From JAFGPS01 sp964628465 (GTDB taxonomy: Bacteria > Planctomycetota > Phycisphaerae > Sedimentisphaerales > Anaerobacaceae), in assembly GCA_964628465.1 (NCBI GenBank), contig CAZVOA010000001.1, forward strand, positions 248,001 to 312,000: DNA of 64,000 nt, read 5' to 3'. Under the pieces are notes generated by a model that ran no database searches, was not told the DNA's origin, and saw only the letters and a list, made by a program, of their open reading frames with translations. Position numbers and translations under genes: made by a program. How positions within the stretch are numbered: position 1 is the first letter of the stretch; each line of letters opens with the position of its first letter. Of the stretch, positions 17,809 through 26,004 are shown piece by piece.

Positions 17809-19953
17809 CTATCTATTGCCATCACCTAAATCCCACACAGGAGGTTCAGGAGCATCTTTCCATAAAAATTTCATTTTTAAGGTAAACCAATGGTCATTAA
17901 TATATTTTACATTTTTATCCTTCTCATCCTTAATCACGCCTATCGGCTCTTCCGTAAGAGGATCGATTAATGGACTTTCAGAGGGCTTTTGATAAGATAT
18001 ATCAGAAATAATTAATGAATAGTTTCTTTCCTTCTCCAGTCCTGTTCCAACAGGAACATCTTTACTGTCATCAACTTCCTTAATGCTAAGGTCATAATGT
18101 TTTGAATTAATCTTGTCATAGAACTTAAAAGGACTGGCAGTATCTAAACGCTCCAGGCGATTTACGAAACCCAATTTTTCAATATCATTTCCAGTTCCCG
18201 GCGGATCAAGTAAACTGCGAACATCCTCAATTGTTTTACCATAGGGTGAATAGCCGGTAATTGTCACCATGAAACCGGATTCTCTTGTAACTTCAACAGT
18301 TTCCCCTTCAATCATGCCGGGTTCGTAATTAAGTTGACTCGGATCTAACCTTGTGTAATCAGGGTTTTGTGTGGAATATGCGTCCGTTTGTGAAAAATCA
18401 AATGTCTGGAATGGAATGTTGGCAAGATCAGATGTGAAGCGAATAACCATATTTGTTATAAATATTTGCTTTCTGTCATCACGGGCAAACGCCATAACCC
18501 CAGCTTTATCCCCCCTGGCATACGCTCTATACAACTGGGCCTGTTTAGGATTGTTTTCTTCATTCGGAAGTGCTTCATTTATAGTTTTAATTAACTTAGC
18601 GACAACATCACGATGTTTCAAAACAGAAAATTCTTTCTCCTCTGCCGTTTTGAGTTCCTCTATTTTTTTTTGAATATCAGTATATTCATTTTTATCATTA
18701 GAATTCTCATTAATTAACCTCGTTGCATTTCCTCGAGTTTTACTATTCTTTCCATACTGCATTTTATCCAAGATAGTTCTGCCGAAACTCATTACAGAAA
18801 CAGCCAGTAATAAACATGCGGCTATAACAAAATATCTTCCCTTTGTGGCCCATTCTTTCGATCTGGCAATATTTCGAGGCAGTAGGTTGCTTTCAATTTT
18901 CCCCATTCCAAGGCCCTGAAGCGCAAGACCGTAAACAATACCAAAATCAGTAACATTTTCATGGAACTGGGCCTGTGAAACATTCGGACTTAAAGCAAGT
19001 CTTTTGAAAGTATCAGGCCTTTCGACAGGTATCTGAACTGTCTGCTGAAGATATTTCTGCAGACCGCGAAGCTTCGCCCCGCCGCCCATCGCGATAATCT
19101 TCTTAACTTTCATATTCGGATTGGCGCTGTTATAGAAACCGAGTGAACGCTGAACCTCGGAAGCCAAATCGGTAAATACAGGCCGCATCGCCTGAAATAC
19201 CTGCCGGGCGTATTTGCTCATAGGAGCGGTACGTTTCAGCTTTTCAGCTTTATTGAAATTAAGTTTGAAGGTATCAGCTATGGCCTGTGTGAAATTATTT
19301 CCGCCGATAAGAATACATCTTTGCCAAACCGAAGATTTCGTACATACGACAAGATCAGTGTTTTCAGCTCCGACATTGACAACAACAACCGCTTCTTTAT
19401 CCGACGTGAATAAATCCGCACGGTCATACAGAAGATAATTATAAAGAGCCATCGGTGCAATTTGCACATAACTGGCATCAATTTCCTCACGACTTAGAGG
19501 ATTCATCGCCGCGTTTACTATCTCATTCTTAATAGCGAAAAGCCCAACCTTAATCTCCGGGCTGTTCGGCTCAGACATCAACTGCCAGTCCCACTGAACT
19601 TCATTTATTCCAAAGGGAATCTGTTGAACAGCTTCGAACTTAACCATTTCCGGAATACGTTTCGCTTCGACAGGCGGCAGGTTCACAAATCGCACAAAAC
19701 TGTTCTGGCTCGGTACAGAAACAGCTATCTCTTCCATGCTCAAATCATATTTCGTAACCAATTCACGAAGACTCAACGCGATGAGTTCTTCTCTTTCGTC
19801 TTCAGTAACGTTGCCGCTCTTGAGAATTTTGCCGTGCTGAATATTCTCAAAGCCGATTACTTCGACAACTCCGCGTTCAGTACTCAAACACAGAGCTTTT
19901 AATGAATTGTTACCTATGTCTATCGCCCAAACCGTACCTGTTACTGCAGCCAT
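17809..19953 (-). CDS. PilM-like ATPase fold fused to a PilN-like membrane part
   Basis: A 714-residue protein. Residues 1-355 are a complete PilM/FtsA-type actin-like domain: WAIDIGNNSLKAL (phosphate 1), SVPSQNSFVRFVNLPP, VVVVNVGAENTDLVV (phosphate 2) and IIAMGGGAKLRGL (adenosine). The segment ESNLLPRNIARSKEW followed by a transmembrane helix (about 375-395) then resembles the start of PilN, which normally begins with a NLLP motif and a single helix; a periplasmic domain of about 300 residues follows. So pilM and pilN appear joined into one protein. ATG 19953 follows GAGG at 5-base spacing; an upstream in-frame GTG at 19980 is less likely. It heads the block with the PilO-like and PilP-position genes. 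Confidence 0.88.
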   Translation of the reverse strand: MAAVTGTVWAIDIGNNSLKALCLSTERGVVEVIGFENIQHGKILKSGNVTEDEREELIALSLRELVTKYDLSMEEIAVSVPSQNSFVRFVNLPPVEAKRIPEMVKFEAVQQIPFGINEVQWDWQLMSEPNSPEIKVGLFAIKNEIVNAAMNPLSREEIDASYVQIAPMALYNYLLYDRADLFTSDKEAVVVVNVGAENTDLVVCTKSSVWQRCILIGGNNFTQAIADTFKLNFNKAEKLKRTAPMSKYARQVFQAMRPVFTDLASEVQRSLGFYNSANPNMKVKKIIAMGGGAKLRGLQKYLQQTVQIPVERPDTFKRLALSPNVSQAQFHENVTDFGIVYGLALQGLGMGKIESNLLPRNIARSKEWATKGRYFVIAACLLLAVSVMSFGRTILDKMQYGKNSKTRGNATRLINENSNDKNEYTDIQKKIEELKTAEEKEFSVLKHRDVVAKLIKTINEALPNEENNPKQAQLYRAYARGDKAGVMAFARDDRKQIFITNMVIRFTSDLANIPFQTFDFSQTDAYSTQNPDYTRLDPSQLNYEPGMIEGETVEVTRESGFMVTITGYSPYGKTIEDVRSLLDPPGTGNDIEKLGFVNRLERLDTASPFKFYDKINSKHYDLSIKEVDDSKDVPVGTGLEKERNYSLIISDISYQKPSESPLIDPLTEEPIGVIKDEKDKNVKYINDHWFTLKMKFLWKDAPEPPVWDLGDGNR

Positions 19954-20049
19954 AAAAACCTCTAATATAACCAGGCTCACAATTCGTTTATGAGCTTAAG
20001 GAACTACTACTTGTAATTCTTTACTAATAAATATAAATTATACCACATT

Positions 20050-21483
20050 ATGAAATATTTTTCTATATACACTCTCGGCTGTAAGGCAAATCAGTATGAA
20101 AGCCAACAGATTCGTGAACTTCTTGAAAAATTCGGTCTTCAAAAAGCCGAATCTTCCGAGAATACCGATCTGGTTGTAATCAATACATGCTGCGTTACAC
20201 ATACCGCCTCAACAAAAAGCAGGCAGCAAATCCGAAAATTTCAAAAACACCATCCTGATGCTACAATCGTCATATGCGGCTGTTTACCGGTCATTGAAAA
20301 CAGCACTATCCAGCCTGATGCTTCACCAACAGGCCAAAAACCAACCCAACAGGCTGAAAACACGCTTTTTGTCACAAATCGCAATGAACTTGCAACAATT
20401 CTTACTGATTTAGTAAGCAAAGCTTGCAACCAGAATTCTGACCAAAACGAACAGAACTGCACAATCGACCGAAATATCCAGCCCATTAACATGATTAAAA
20501 CAGAATTTGACGCTAAAATCAAGCTAAAAAAGGGATTTAGCGAAAATACCGACCTTCCTTTATTAACTTCTTTCAAAGACCAAACCCGCGCTTTTCTCAA
20601 AGTCCAGGATGGATGCGATAATTTCTGTGCATATTGCATTATACCCAAAACAAGATCCGAAGTTCACAGTAAACCTTTAGACGAGGCCGTAAATGAAGCA
20701 AAAGCACTTGTTTTAGCCGGACATAAGGAAATTGTTATCACCGGCATATGCGTCGGTGCATACGGCCGTGATACCGCCCGGCGAAGAGATATTTCCTCAG
20801 AAAATACTGACCATTTGGCGGATTTAGTTGAAAAAATAGCACAAATTCCGAATCTCGCACGAATAAGACTAAGCTCAATCGAACCTACAGACATTACAGA
20901 CCAGTTACTCGAAACTTTCCGCAGGTACGAGAATATCATGCCGCACATCCATTTATCCCTGCAATCCGGCTCAGATGCTGTATTAAAAAAAATGTGCCGG
21001 AGGTACAAGTCAGATGATGTAAGAAAGAAAGTTGAGCAGATAAAAAACATTCTCGACACCCCTGCTATCACAACAGACATTATCGTTGGCTTCCCCGGCG
21101 AAACAGACGAAGATTTCGAGCAAACTGTAAAACTTTCCGAAGAAATCGGCTTTTCAAAAATCCACGTTTTCAAATTCTCAGCAAGAGAAGGAACCGCCGC
21201 CGCAAGAATGAAAAATTTTGTAGATAGCAAAATCATAAATGAGCGGTCAAGAGTTTTACTCGACTTGGAAAAGCAATTAGGCTTCAATTTCAGAAATCAA
21301 TTTATAGGCAAAAATGAAACTGTCCTAATCGAACAAACCGGCAAACAACTTTCAGGAAGAAGCGAAAGATATTTCATAGTAAATATCAATCCGCCGAAAG
21401 ATTCAAAATTACATAAAAACGATATATTAAAAGTCACTTTATTAAAAAACACAAAAGACAGCATGGCCGCTGAACCTGTTTAA
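20050..21483 (+). CDS. mtaB: tRNA (t6A37)-C2 methylthiotransferase MtaB
   Basis: A 477-residue radical-SAM methylthiotransferase that converts t6A37 to ms2t6A37 in tRNAs reading ANN codons. The N-terminal MTTase domain has YTLGCKANQYES, TCCVTHTAS and CGCLPV, providing the three cluster cysteines. The radical-SAM CxxxCxxC motif is in DGCDNFCAYCIIP. The HIHLSLQSGSD and IIVGFPGETDEDF blocks and a C-terminal TRAM-like region complete the family pattern. The KANQYES variant favours MtaB over MiaB or RimO. It is divergent from the PilM-like gene, with 96 bases between starts. A Sua5-type protein that makes t6A precursor is encoded at 28123, but not adjacent. Confidence 0.95.
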   Translation: MKYFSIYTLGCKANQYESQQIRELLEKFGLQKAESSENTDLVVINTCCVTHTASTKSRQQIRKFQKHHPDATIVICGCLPVIENSTIQPDASPTGQKPTQQAENTLFVTNRNELATILTDLVSKACNQNSDQNEQNCTIDRNIQPINMIKTEFDAKIKLKKGFSENTDLPLLTSFKDQTRAFLKVQDGCDNFCAYCIIPKTRSEVHSKPLDEAVNEAKALVLAGHKEIVITGICVGAYGRDTARRRDISSENTDHLADLVEKIAQIPNLARIRLSSIEPTDITDQLLETFRRYENIMPHIHLSLQSGSDAVLKKMCRRYKSDDVRKKVEQIKNILDTPAITTDIIVGFPGETDEDFEQTVKLSEEIGFSKIHVFKFSAREGTAAARMKNFVDSKIINERSRVLLDLEKQLGFNFRNQFIGKNETVLIEQTGKQLSGRSERYFIVNINPPKDSKLHKNDILKVTLLKNTKDSMAAEPV

Positions 21484-21658
21484 AATTATTACCTGTCTTG
21501 AATTAATGTCATCGATAAAGAAATTTCACAAGCATATTTAAAATAATTTTTGAAGATTTTAGCTTGCTTCTCGTATATTATAATATAATCATGAAACTAT
21601 AATGACTCTATATCGATATTAATATAGGAAAAAAGAGTATAATCATGAAAGGTATTCG

Positions 21659-22237
21659 ATGAATAATATTAAATTAGGCTCATTTGCGATTAAGCTGCTG
21701 GGCATCTATGCAATTATCCAATCTTTACCATTAATACAGTACCTCGTCTTTCCAATCCAGTCATTTATCATGGATAGAAACGATGATACTCAGAGACAGT
21801 TGTTATATTACGTCACCAGTTCCATCCCGTTTTTACTGTCACTTTTGCTTGGTATCATTCTGATTAAATGTAGTGAGAGAGTTGCTCACATAATCTTTAG
21901 CCATGAGGAATTTACTCCATCGGATTACAGCATGCCAGAAAAAGAGTTCCAGGCAGTCTGTTTTTCTGCGGTTGCTGTTCTTGTATTCCTGAATAGCCTT
22001 CCCAAACTTTGTATGCTTATTATGAATATTTGGCAAATAAGACAGATGCGTGTACAAGGCATTGTTGATTCGAATCGTTACTCTGCTAATGCATGGGAAT
22101 CAGGTATTGCCTTCCTTGTTCAATTTACAATAGCGATAATCTTATTTTTTGGATCACGAGGTCTTTCAAATATTTGGCATCACATTCAAGCAGCTAAATA
22201 TGTAAAAATAAACGATGATAAAAACGAACAGGATTAA
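21659..22237 (+). CDS. Hypothetical four-helix membrane protein
   Basis: A 192-residue protein with hydrophobic segments at about residues 8-30, 48-68, 97-120 and 148-170. I recognise no family. A GAAAGG ribosome site lies 6 bases before the ATG, which supports it as a real gene. It is followed 88 bases later by another small membrane protein. The upstream region contains a repeated TATAATCATGAAA (about 21586 and 21637), possibly duplicated promoter material. Function unknown. Confidence 0.72.
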   Translation: MNNIKLGSFAIKLLGIYAIIQSLPLIQYLVFPIQSFIMDRNDDTQRQLLYYVTSSIPFLLSLLLGIILIKCSERVAHIIFSHEEFTPSDYSMPEKEFQAVCFSAVAVLVFLNSLPKLCMLIMNIWQIRQMRVQGIVDSNRYSANAWESGIAFLVQFTIAIILFFGSRGLSNIWHHIQAAKYVKINDDKNEQD

Positions 22238-22325
22238 TGAGACAGTAAGCACGGGATGCGTCTCAATAGGCGCATTAACATACGAAGGAAGTTTTAGTCA
22301 CGACTTTGCAGCAGAGAGGTAAATA

Positions 22326-22733
22326 ATGCAAAAATGTATGTGGTGTAACAAAAAAAGTGATGAACTCAGGGAAATCTTTATTCCTGATCCAAATCATCCT
22401 CTGCGTGATTTTTCATACTTCGTTTGCCCTAAACATGAACAAAAGTTCCTCAAATTTCTTGACTATGCGAAACGCTATGGTCCTCTGTTTATCGGGCTTG
22501 TGGTATTATCTTTGATTAGTTTCATAATATCAGCGAGTTATGAACATTTTAATTTATCTATAGCGAGCTTTGCATGCATGGGATTGATTTTAATCATCTT
22601 TCCATTTTGTACGCCGCAAACCATTGGAATGATAGGAGTAGCAAAATCTATCATAATAGGACGAATTATAGGCGGAATATTTTTTGCTTCAGGAGCCATC
22701 GGCCTCGTCCAGAATCTGCTGGATGCTTTTTAG
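22326..22733 (+). CDS. Small membrane protein with N-terminal Cys cluster
   Basis: A 135-residue protein of unknown function. The N-terminus carries CMWCNKK and, about 30 residues later, FVCPKHEQ, so a CxxC...C(x2)H zinc-binding knuckle is plausible. Two to three hydrophobic segments follow (about 55-75, 80-97 and 105-128). An AGAGAGG ribosome site precedes the ATG. A decayed duplicate of its last 20 codons is found 2 kb downstream at 24768. The gene is probably co-transcribed with the preceding membrane protein. Confidence 0.72.
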   Translation: MQKCMWCNKKSDELREIFIPDPNHPLRDFSYFVCPKHEQKFLKFLDYAKRYGPLFIGLVVLSLISFIISASYEHFNLSIASFACMGLILIIFPFCTPQTIGMIGVAKSIIIGRIIGGIFFASGAIGLVQNLLDAF

Positions 22734-22782
22734 AGTTTTCGTGTGTATCTCAAAGGCTAAAATCGCTGATATGAGATTGAAT

Positions 22783-24561
22783 TTATGGCATTATGCGATA
22801 AATTGCTATTTTAGGATCACCATCCCTAATTATGTGAATTAATTTACATCTACCAATCATATCAACCTTCTTTCCAAGAAAAGGAGAAGCAAGAACTTCA
22901 ATTCTGTTCAAACCCCACATTTTATAATACAGGTCATCAGTATTTTTTATTCTCGAATCCCATGCTATCAGTGTAATTCCATCTTCTTTGCATTTTTCAA
23001 TATAATCTACAAAGTCATTTGCGTCTTCTCGTGAAATAGAACCTGAAGATATAAATCTATCCTCAGGCAACCCGTTAAAGATTGACATAAAAGACGGCAT
23101 TGTAGTTATCATCCTGTCATTTTCTTCCGCGTTTTCAAGAAACCATTCAGCGAGTTTTTTAAAATTTAAATCCGCTTTATTATTCATATTCAAACCTATG
23201 TTCGAACCTGAACTTAGAACCGCCATAAATAAGAACACAGGAACCAGTAGCCATCTGGGCGTTATAGCAGGTTTACGAATAATCTCAATGACAATAAAAC
23301 TGACTAAAGCAAGAATTAATGTTACAATTGTAGCTAAAAATATTAAAGGACAAATTCTTCGTGCATCCAAAAAACTTTCACCTATTTTTACTGCCCATAA
23401 AATAAAAACTATCCCAACTGTTATTGACAAAATGATTCGCAATACTTTTCTTTTGTTTTCTGCAAAAAGTTTTCTGTATATAATCTGCAAACCATAAACA
23501 GCAACTAAAAATATAACCCATTGCACAGGCACACAAAATCGCGAAAGCCTGTATGGATATAATGCATGAATTAAGATGTAAGGAATCGCGGTTATGAGCA
23601 TTACGATAATTCCCCATTGTTTGCGAATAAAAGCAAAGACTGCACCAGTCATAAATGTCACTGACAGCAAAGAGGCCGTAATCCAGAATATCGCTGAATT
23701 AGCGGTATCAAAAGCTGCTTTTTTACCCGTCCAGGCACGATAACCCAACTGGACATTGAGAAAAGACATGATACCTTCCCAGTATAATCGCAAATCATCA
23801 AGAAGCCGAAAAGTTCTGTCCCGTCCGAGTACCTGAATGTAATGCGCTCCTCCTCCTTCTACCCTACTTTTTGATAACTGAACTGCAGTAATTATCATAC
23901 ATAAAATAAAAGGTATTGAAGCAGCGGCACTGCGTATTATCGTTTTTCCCCATTTACGATTTTGAATCAAATCTGCCAAAGCCACCGCAGGAATCAGGCC
24001 AGCCATATCCCACCTGGTGATTGTAGCAAGAGCCGCCAACAAATAAGCCAGTTTTATGTTGTCCGTGACAAACAGCGTAGTTCCGGCAAAAATTGCCAAT
24101 ATTGTAAGCCCCGCTAAAGGCTCGCTGCTTAGGCGAACTACCCACGGACTAAGACCTGCCAGCAAAGCTATCCAAACTGCTCCGGCAAGTTTTATCTTGC
24201 GGCAGTTCAAATATATCAATATCATCACAACAGGAAGCATTAGAGCGTTGTAAATTTCTGCTCCATGAAGATAGCGGCCTGGTCCTGAAAACGGCAATCC
24301 AGCCAACGCAGTAATGATAGAAAACACAGGCGCCCTTTTCATACTATCAGGAATTTGAAAATGCAACCATGATTTACCAGTAGCAAGAAAAGAAAAAAAA
24401 TCAGAGTTTGGAACAACAAAATGACCAAAAAATGAAAAAGAAAACAATAAACCAGCAGCAATTAAAAATCCAATTTCAATCAGAAAGATAATTTTTTCTC
24501 TGCGGCCATCAACTGCTTTATTCGGAAGCAATACTTTTTTATTTAAGTTTTTATTCTTCAA
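22783..24561 (-). CDS. Polytopic GT-C type glycosyltransferase-like membrane protein
   Basis: A 592-residue integral membrane protein with about ten to twelve hydrophobic helices and a short C-terminal soluble domain (about 460-592). The first loop has PNSDFFSF after helix 1, resembling the acidic pair in the first extracytoplasmic loop of GT-C enzymes such as PMT/ArnT-like dolichyl- or undecaprenyl-phosphate sugar transferases, and the following ATGKSWLHFQIPDSMKRAP is typical of that family. The donor and acceptor cannot be predicted. It is convergent with the 22326 gene and stands alone on the minus strand. Confidence 0.78.
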   Translation of the reverse strand: MKNKNLNKKVLLPNKAVDGRREKIIFLIEIGFLIAAGLLFSFSFFGHFVVPNSDFFSFLATGKSWLHFQIPDSMKRAPVFSIITALAGLPFSGPGRYLHGAEIYNALMLPVVMILIYLNCRKIKLAGAVWIALLAGLSPWVVRLSSEPLAGLTILAIFAGTTLFVTDNIKLAYLLAALATITRWDMAGLIPAVALADLIQNRKWGKTIIRSAAASIPFILCMIITAVQLSKSRVEGGGAHYIQVLGRDRTFRLLDDLRLYWEGIMSFLNVQLGYRAWTGKKAAFDTANSAIFWITASLLSVTFMTGAVFAFIRKQWGIIVMLITAIPYILIHALYPYRLSRFCVPVQWVIFLVAVYGLQIIYRKLFAENKRKVLRIILSITVGIVFILWAVKIGESFLDARRICPLIFLATIVTLILALVSFIVIEIIRKPAITPRWLLVPVFLFMAVLSSGSNIGLNMNNKADLNFKKLAEWFLENAEENDRMITTMPSFMSIFNGLPEDRFISSGSISREDANDFVDYIEKCKEDGITLIAWDSRIKNTDDLYYKMWGLNRIEVLASPFLGKKVDMIGRCKLIHIIRDGDPKIAIYRIMP

Positions 24562-24767
24562 TTCTCTACCTCGCTCAATTTCCTCTTTTTATCATTATAA
24601 TTCAAAACTCCTTATTATCGATATTTTATCAAAAATATACAGCTTTGTGAACAGAAAAATCCAGCTTATTTTGACTTGTATCTCGATTAGGCCGCTATTA
24701 TATAAAAGAGAATAAGGAATCAGGCCCTGGGTTTTGTGTCAATAACCCCTGATATCGGACAAGTGAC
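24562..24767. other. AT-rich intergenic stretch
   Basis: No gene or clear signal. Part of a 454-base gap that also contains the pseudogene fragment at 24768 and the promoter at 24946. Confidence 0.3.
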
Positions 24768-24839
24768 ATGAGCAATTGCGGAATAATTTTTGCGTTGGGA
24801 GCCATAACCATTGTTCAAAATCTGCTGCATGGTTCTTAG
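24768..24839 (+). pseudogene. Remnant of a duplicate of the 22326-22733 gene
   Basis: The 24-codon frame reads MSNCGIIFALGAITIVQNLLHGS and a stop, closely matching the C-terminus of the intact gene (GGIFFASGAIGLVQNLLDAF and a stop). The DNA similarity continues past the stop into the flanking sequence (GTGTTTTCAGATGCCTCA against GAGTTTTCGTGTGTATCTCA). So a copy of the gene 3' end and its downstream flank survives here, while the rest has been lost. Confidence 0.75.
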
Positions 24840-24945
24840 TGTTTTCAGATGCCTCAGAACGATTGAAATCGAAAATTAAGTAAATTGGGCAAGTTTTGGA
24901 CATTTTGGTTTGCGAGAGATTTTCTCTCTAAATATTTAACTCTTA

Positions 24946-24975
24946 TTTACACAAACTCCTTGTATTTGGTATAAT
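24946..24975 (+). promoter_or_regulatory. Sigma70-type promoter for the 25016 gene
   Basis: TTTACA (24946-24951) and a consensus TATAAT (24970-24975) with an 18-base spacer, about 35-40 bases before the start of the small secreted protein. Confidence 0.65.
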
Positions 24976-25015
24976 ATAAATAATAGTAAATAGTCTGTTT
25001 AAATGAAGGTGCCAA

Positions 25016-25351
25016 ATGCGGCTTCTTAAAATATTGGTTATAATAATTTTCATAGCTTCTCTGGCAAATGCTAATATTTGTCAAAGAACCGGAATTCCGG
25101 ATTTCAGTCATGATTCTGGAACCGGGCAGCTTTTAATTTCCGGTTTGGGAAACCCCCTATCACCGGTATTTTTTGATCGACAGAACCAGACATGTAAAAA
25201 AACAACAAATCCTGCTGGCCTGTCAAAACCAATTCTCACTTCCTCAAGCAAATTAAAACTTTTAAATATTTATTATTTCACACCTTTTTATTACACATGT
25301 GAATCAAGCTATTTTTCATTGATCTCGCTGCATTGCCTGCTGACCGTTTAA
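25016..25351 (+). CDS. Small exported hypothetical protein
   Basis: A 111-residue protein. Residues 1-19 form a clear signal peptide (LLKILVIIIFIASLANAN). The mature part has a few cysteines and no recognised domain. A sigma70-type promoter lies 40 bases upstream. The C-terminus is hydrophobic and aromatic (about 85-111), which could be a membrane segment or just drift. It might be a real secreted protein or a decayed gene; the promoter and signal peptide favour the former. Confidence 0.55.
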   Translation: MRLLKILVIIIFIASLANANICQRTGIPDFSHDSGTGQLLISGLGNPLSPVFFDRQNQTCKKTTNPAGLSKPILTSSSKLKLLNIYYFTPFYYTCESSYFSLISLHCLLTV

Positions 25352-25480
25352 TAATTCCCCGGCTAAACTTCACTAATTTAAAATCGGTCCATTCAGAATT
25401 TATACTTATTATGAGCAATAAGTTCATATTTAAATCCTGATGGCCGCACAACAACAAAATTGATTACCGGAGATATTAAT

Positions 25481-25945
25481 ATGAAAAATGAAACACAGAA
25501 AAAATCTTCAGCGATTGAAGATATACGTGAATTATTAAACCAGAATCTTCCTCTTGAAGCATTGCAATTTATAGACCATCTCGGCCAGAAAACATCTGAA
25601 CTGGAAAATGCCAGAGGTGTATGCTTAATGCGTGCAGGCAAAATAAAAGAAGCTGTCGTCGTACTTAGAGAAAATGTTTTTAAGGGACACATTTGCATTC
25701 CATCTGATGCACCTGTACTCTACAAAATAAACTTCGCGACTGCAATGATTCTTGCAAACAACAAAAGTGCGGCTTTTTCTATTTTGGCACAGCTTAACAA
25801 AAACGAACACCCATATATTTCCAGCCTTAAAGAATCAGTTCATCAATGGGTAAAAAGTCTGAATTTTTTAGAAAGATTATCCTATCATTTTGGTTTTTAT
25901 TCAAATAAGCCAATAAATTTAGATTTTCCACCTGGTGAAATTTAG
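25481..25945 (+). CDS. TPR-like helical hypothetical protein
   Basis: A 154-residue soluble protein. I place the start at the ATG at 25481 because GGAG lies 8 bases upstream; an in-frame start at 25460 has none. The sequence is made of helix pairs with TPR-like spacing, for example the NLPLEALQFIDHL and NARGVCLMRAGKIKEAV segments and a following NFATAMILANN segment. Such folds bind other proteins. No enzymatic motif is visible. It stands alone, convergent with the GH51 gene. Confidence 0.7.
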   Translation: MKNETQKKSSAIEDIRELLNQNLPLEALQFIDHLGQKTSELENARGVCLMRAGKIKEAVVVLRENVFKGHICIPSDAPVLYKINFATAMILANNKSAAFSILAQLNKNEHPYISSLKESVHQWVKSLNFLERLSYHFGFYSNKPINLDFPPGEI

Positions 25946-26004
25946 TTTTCTTGCGATATATAAAATATTCGTGAATATTTATAATTTCTTAATCAGTCTT
26001 ATCC

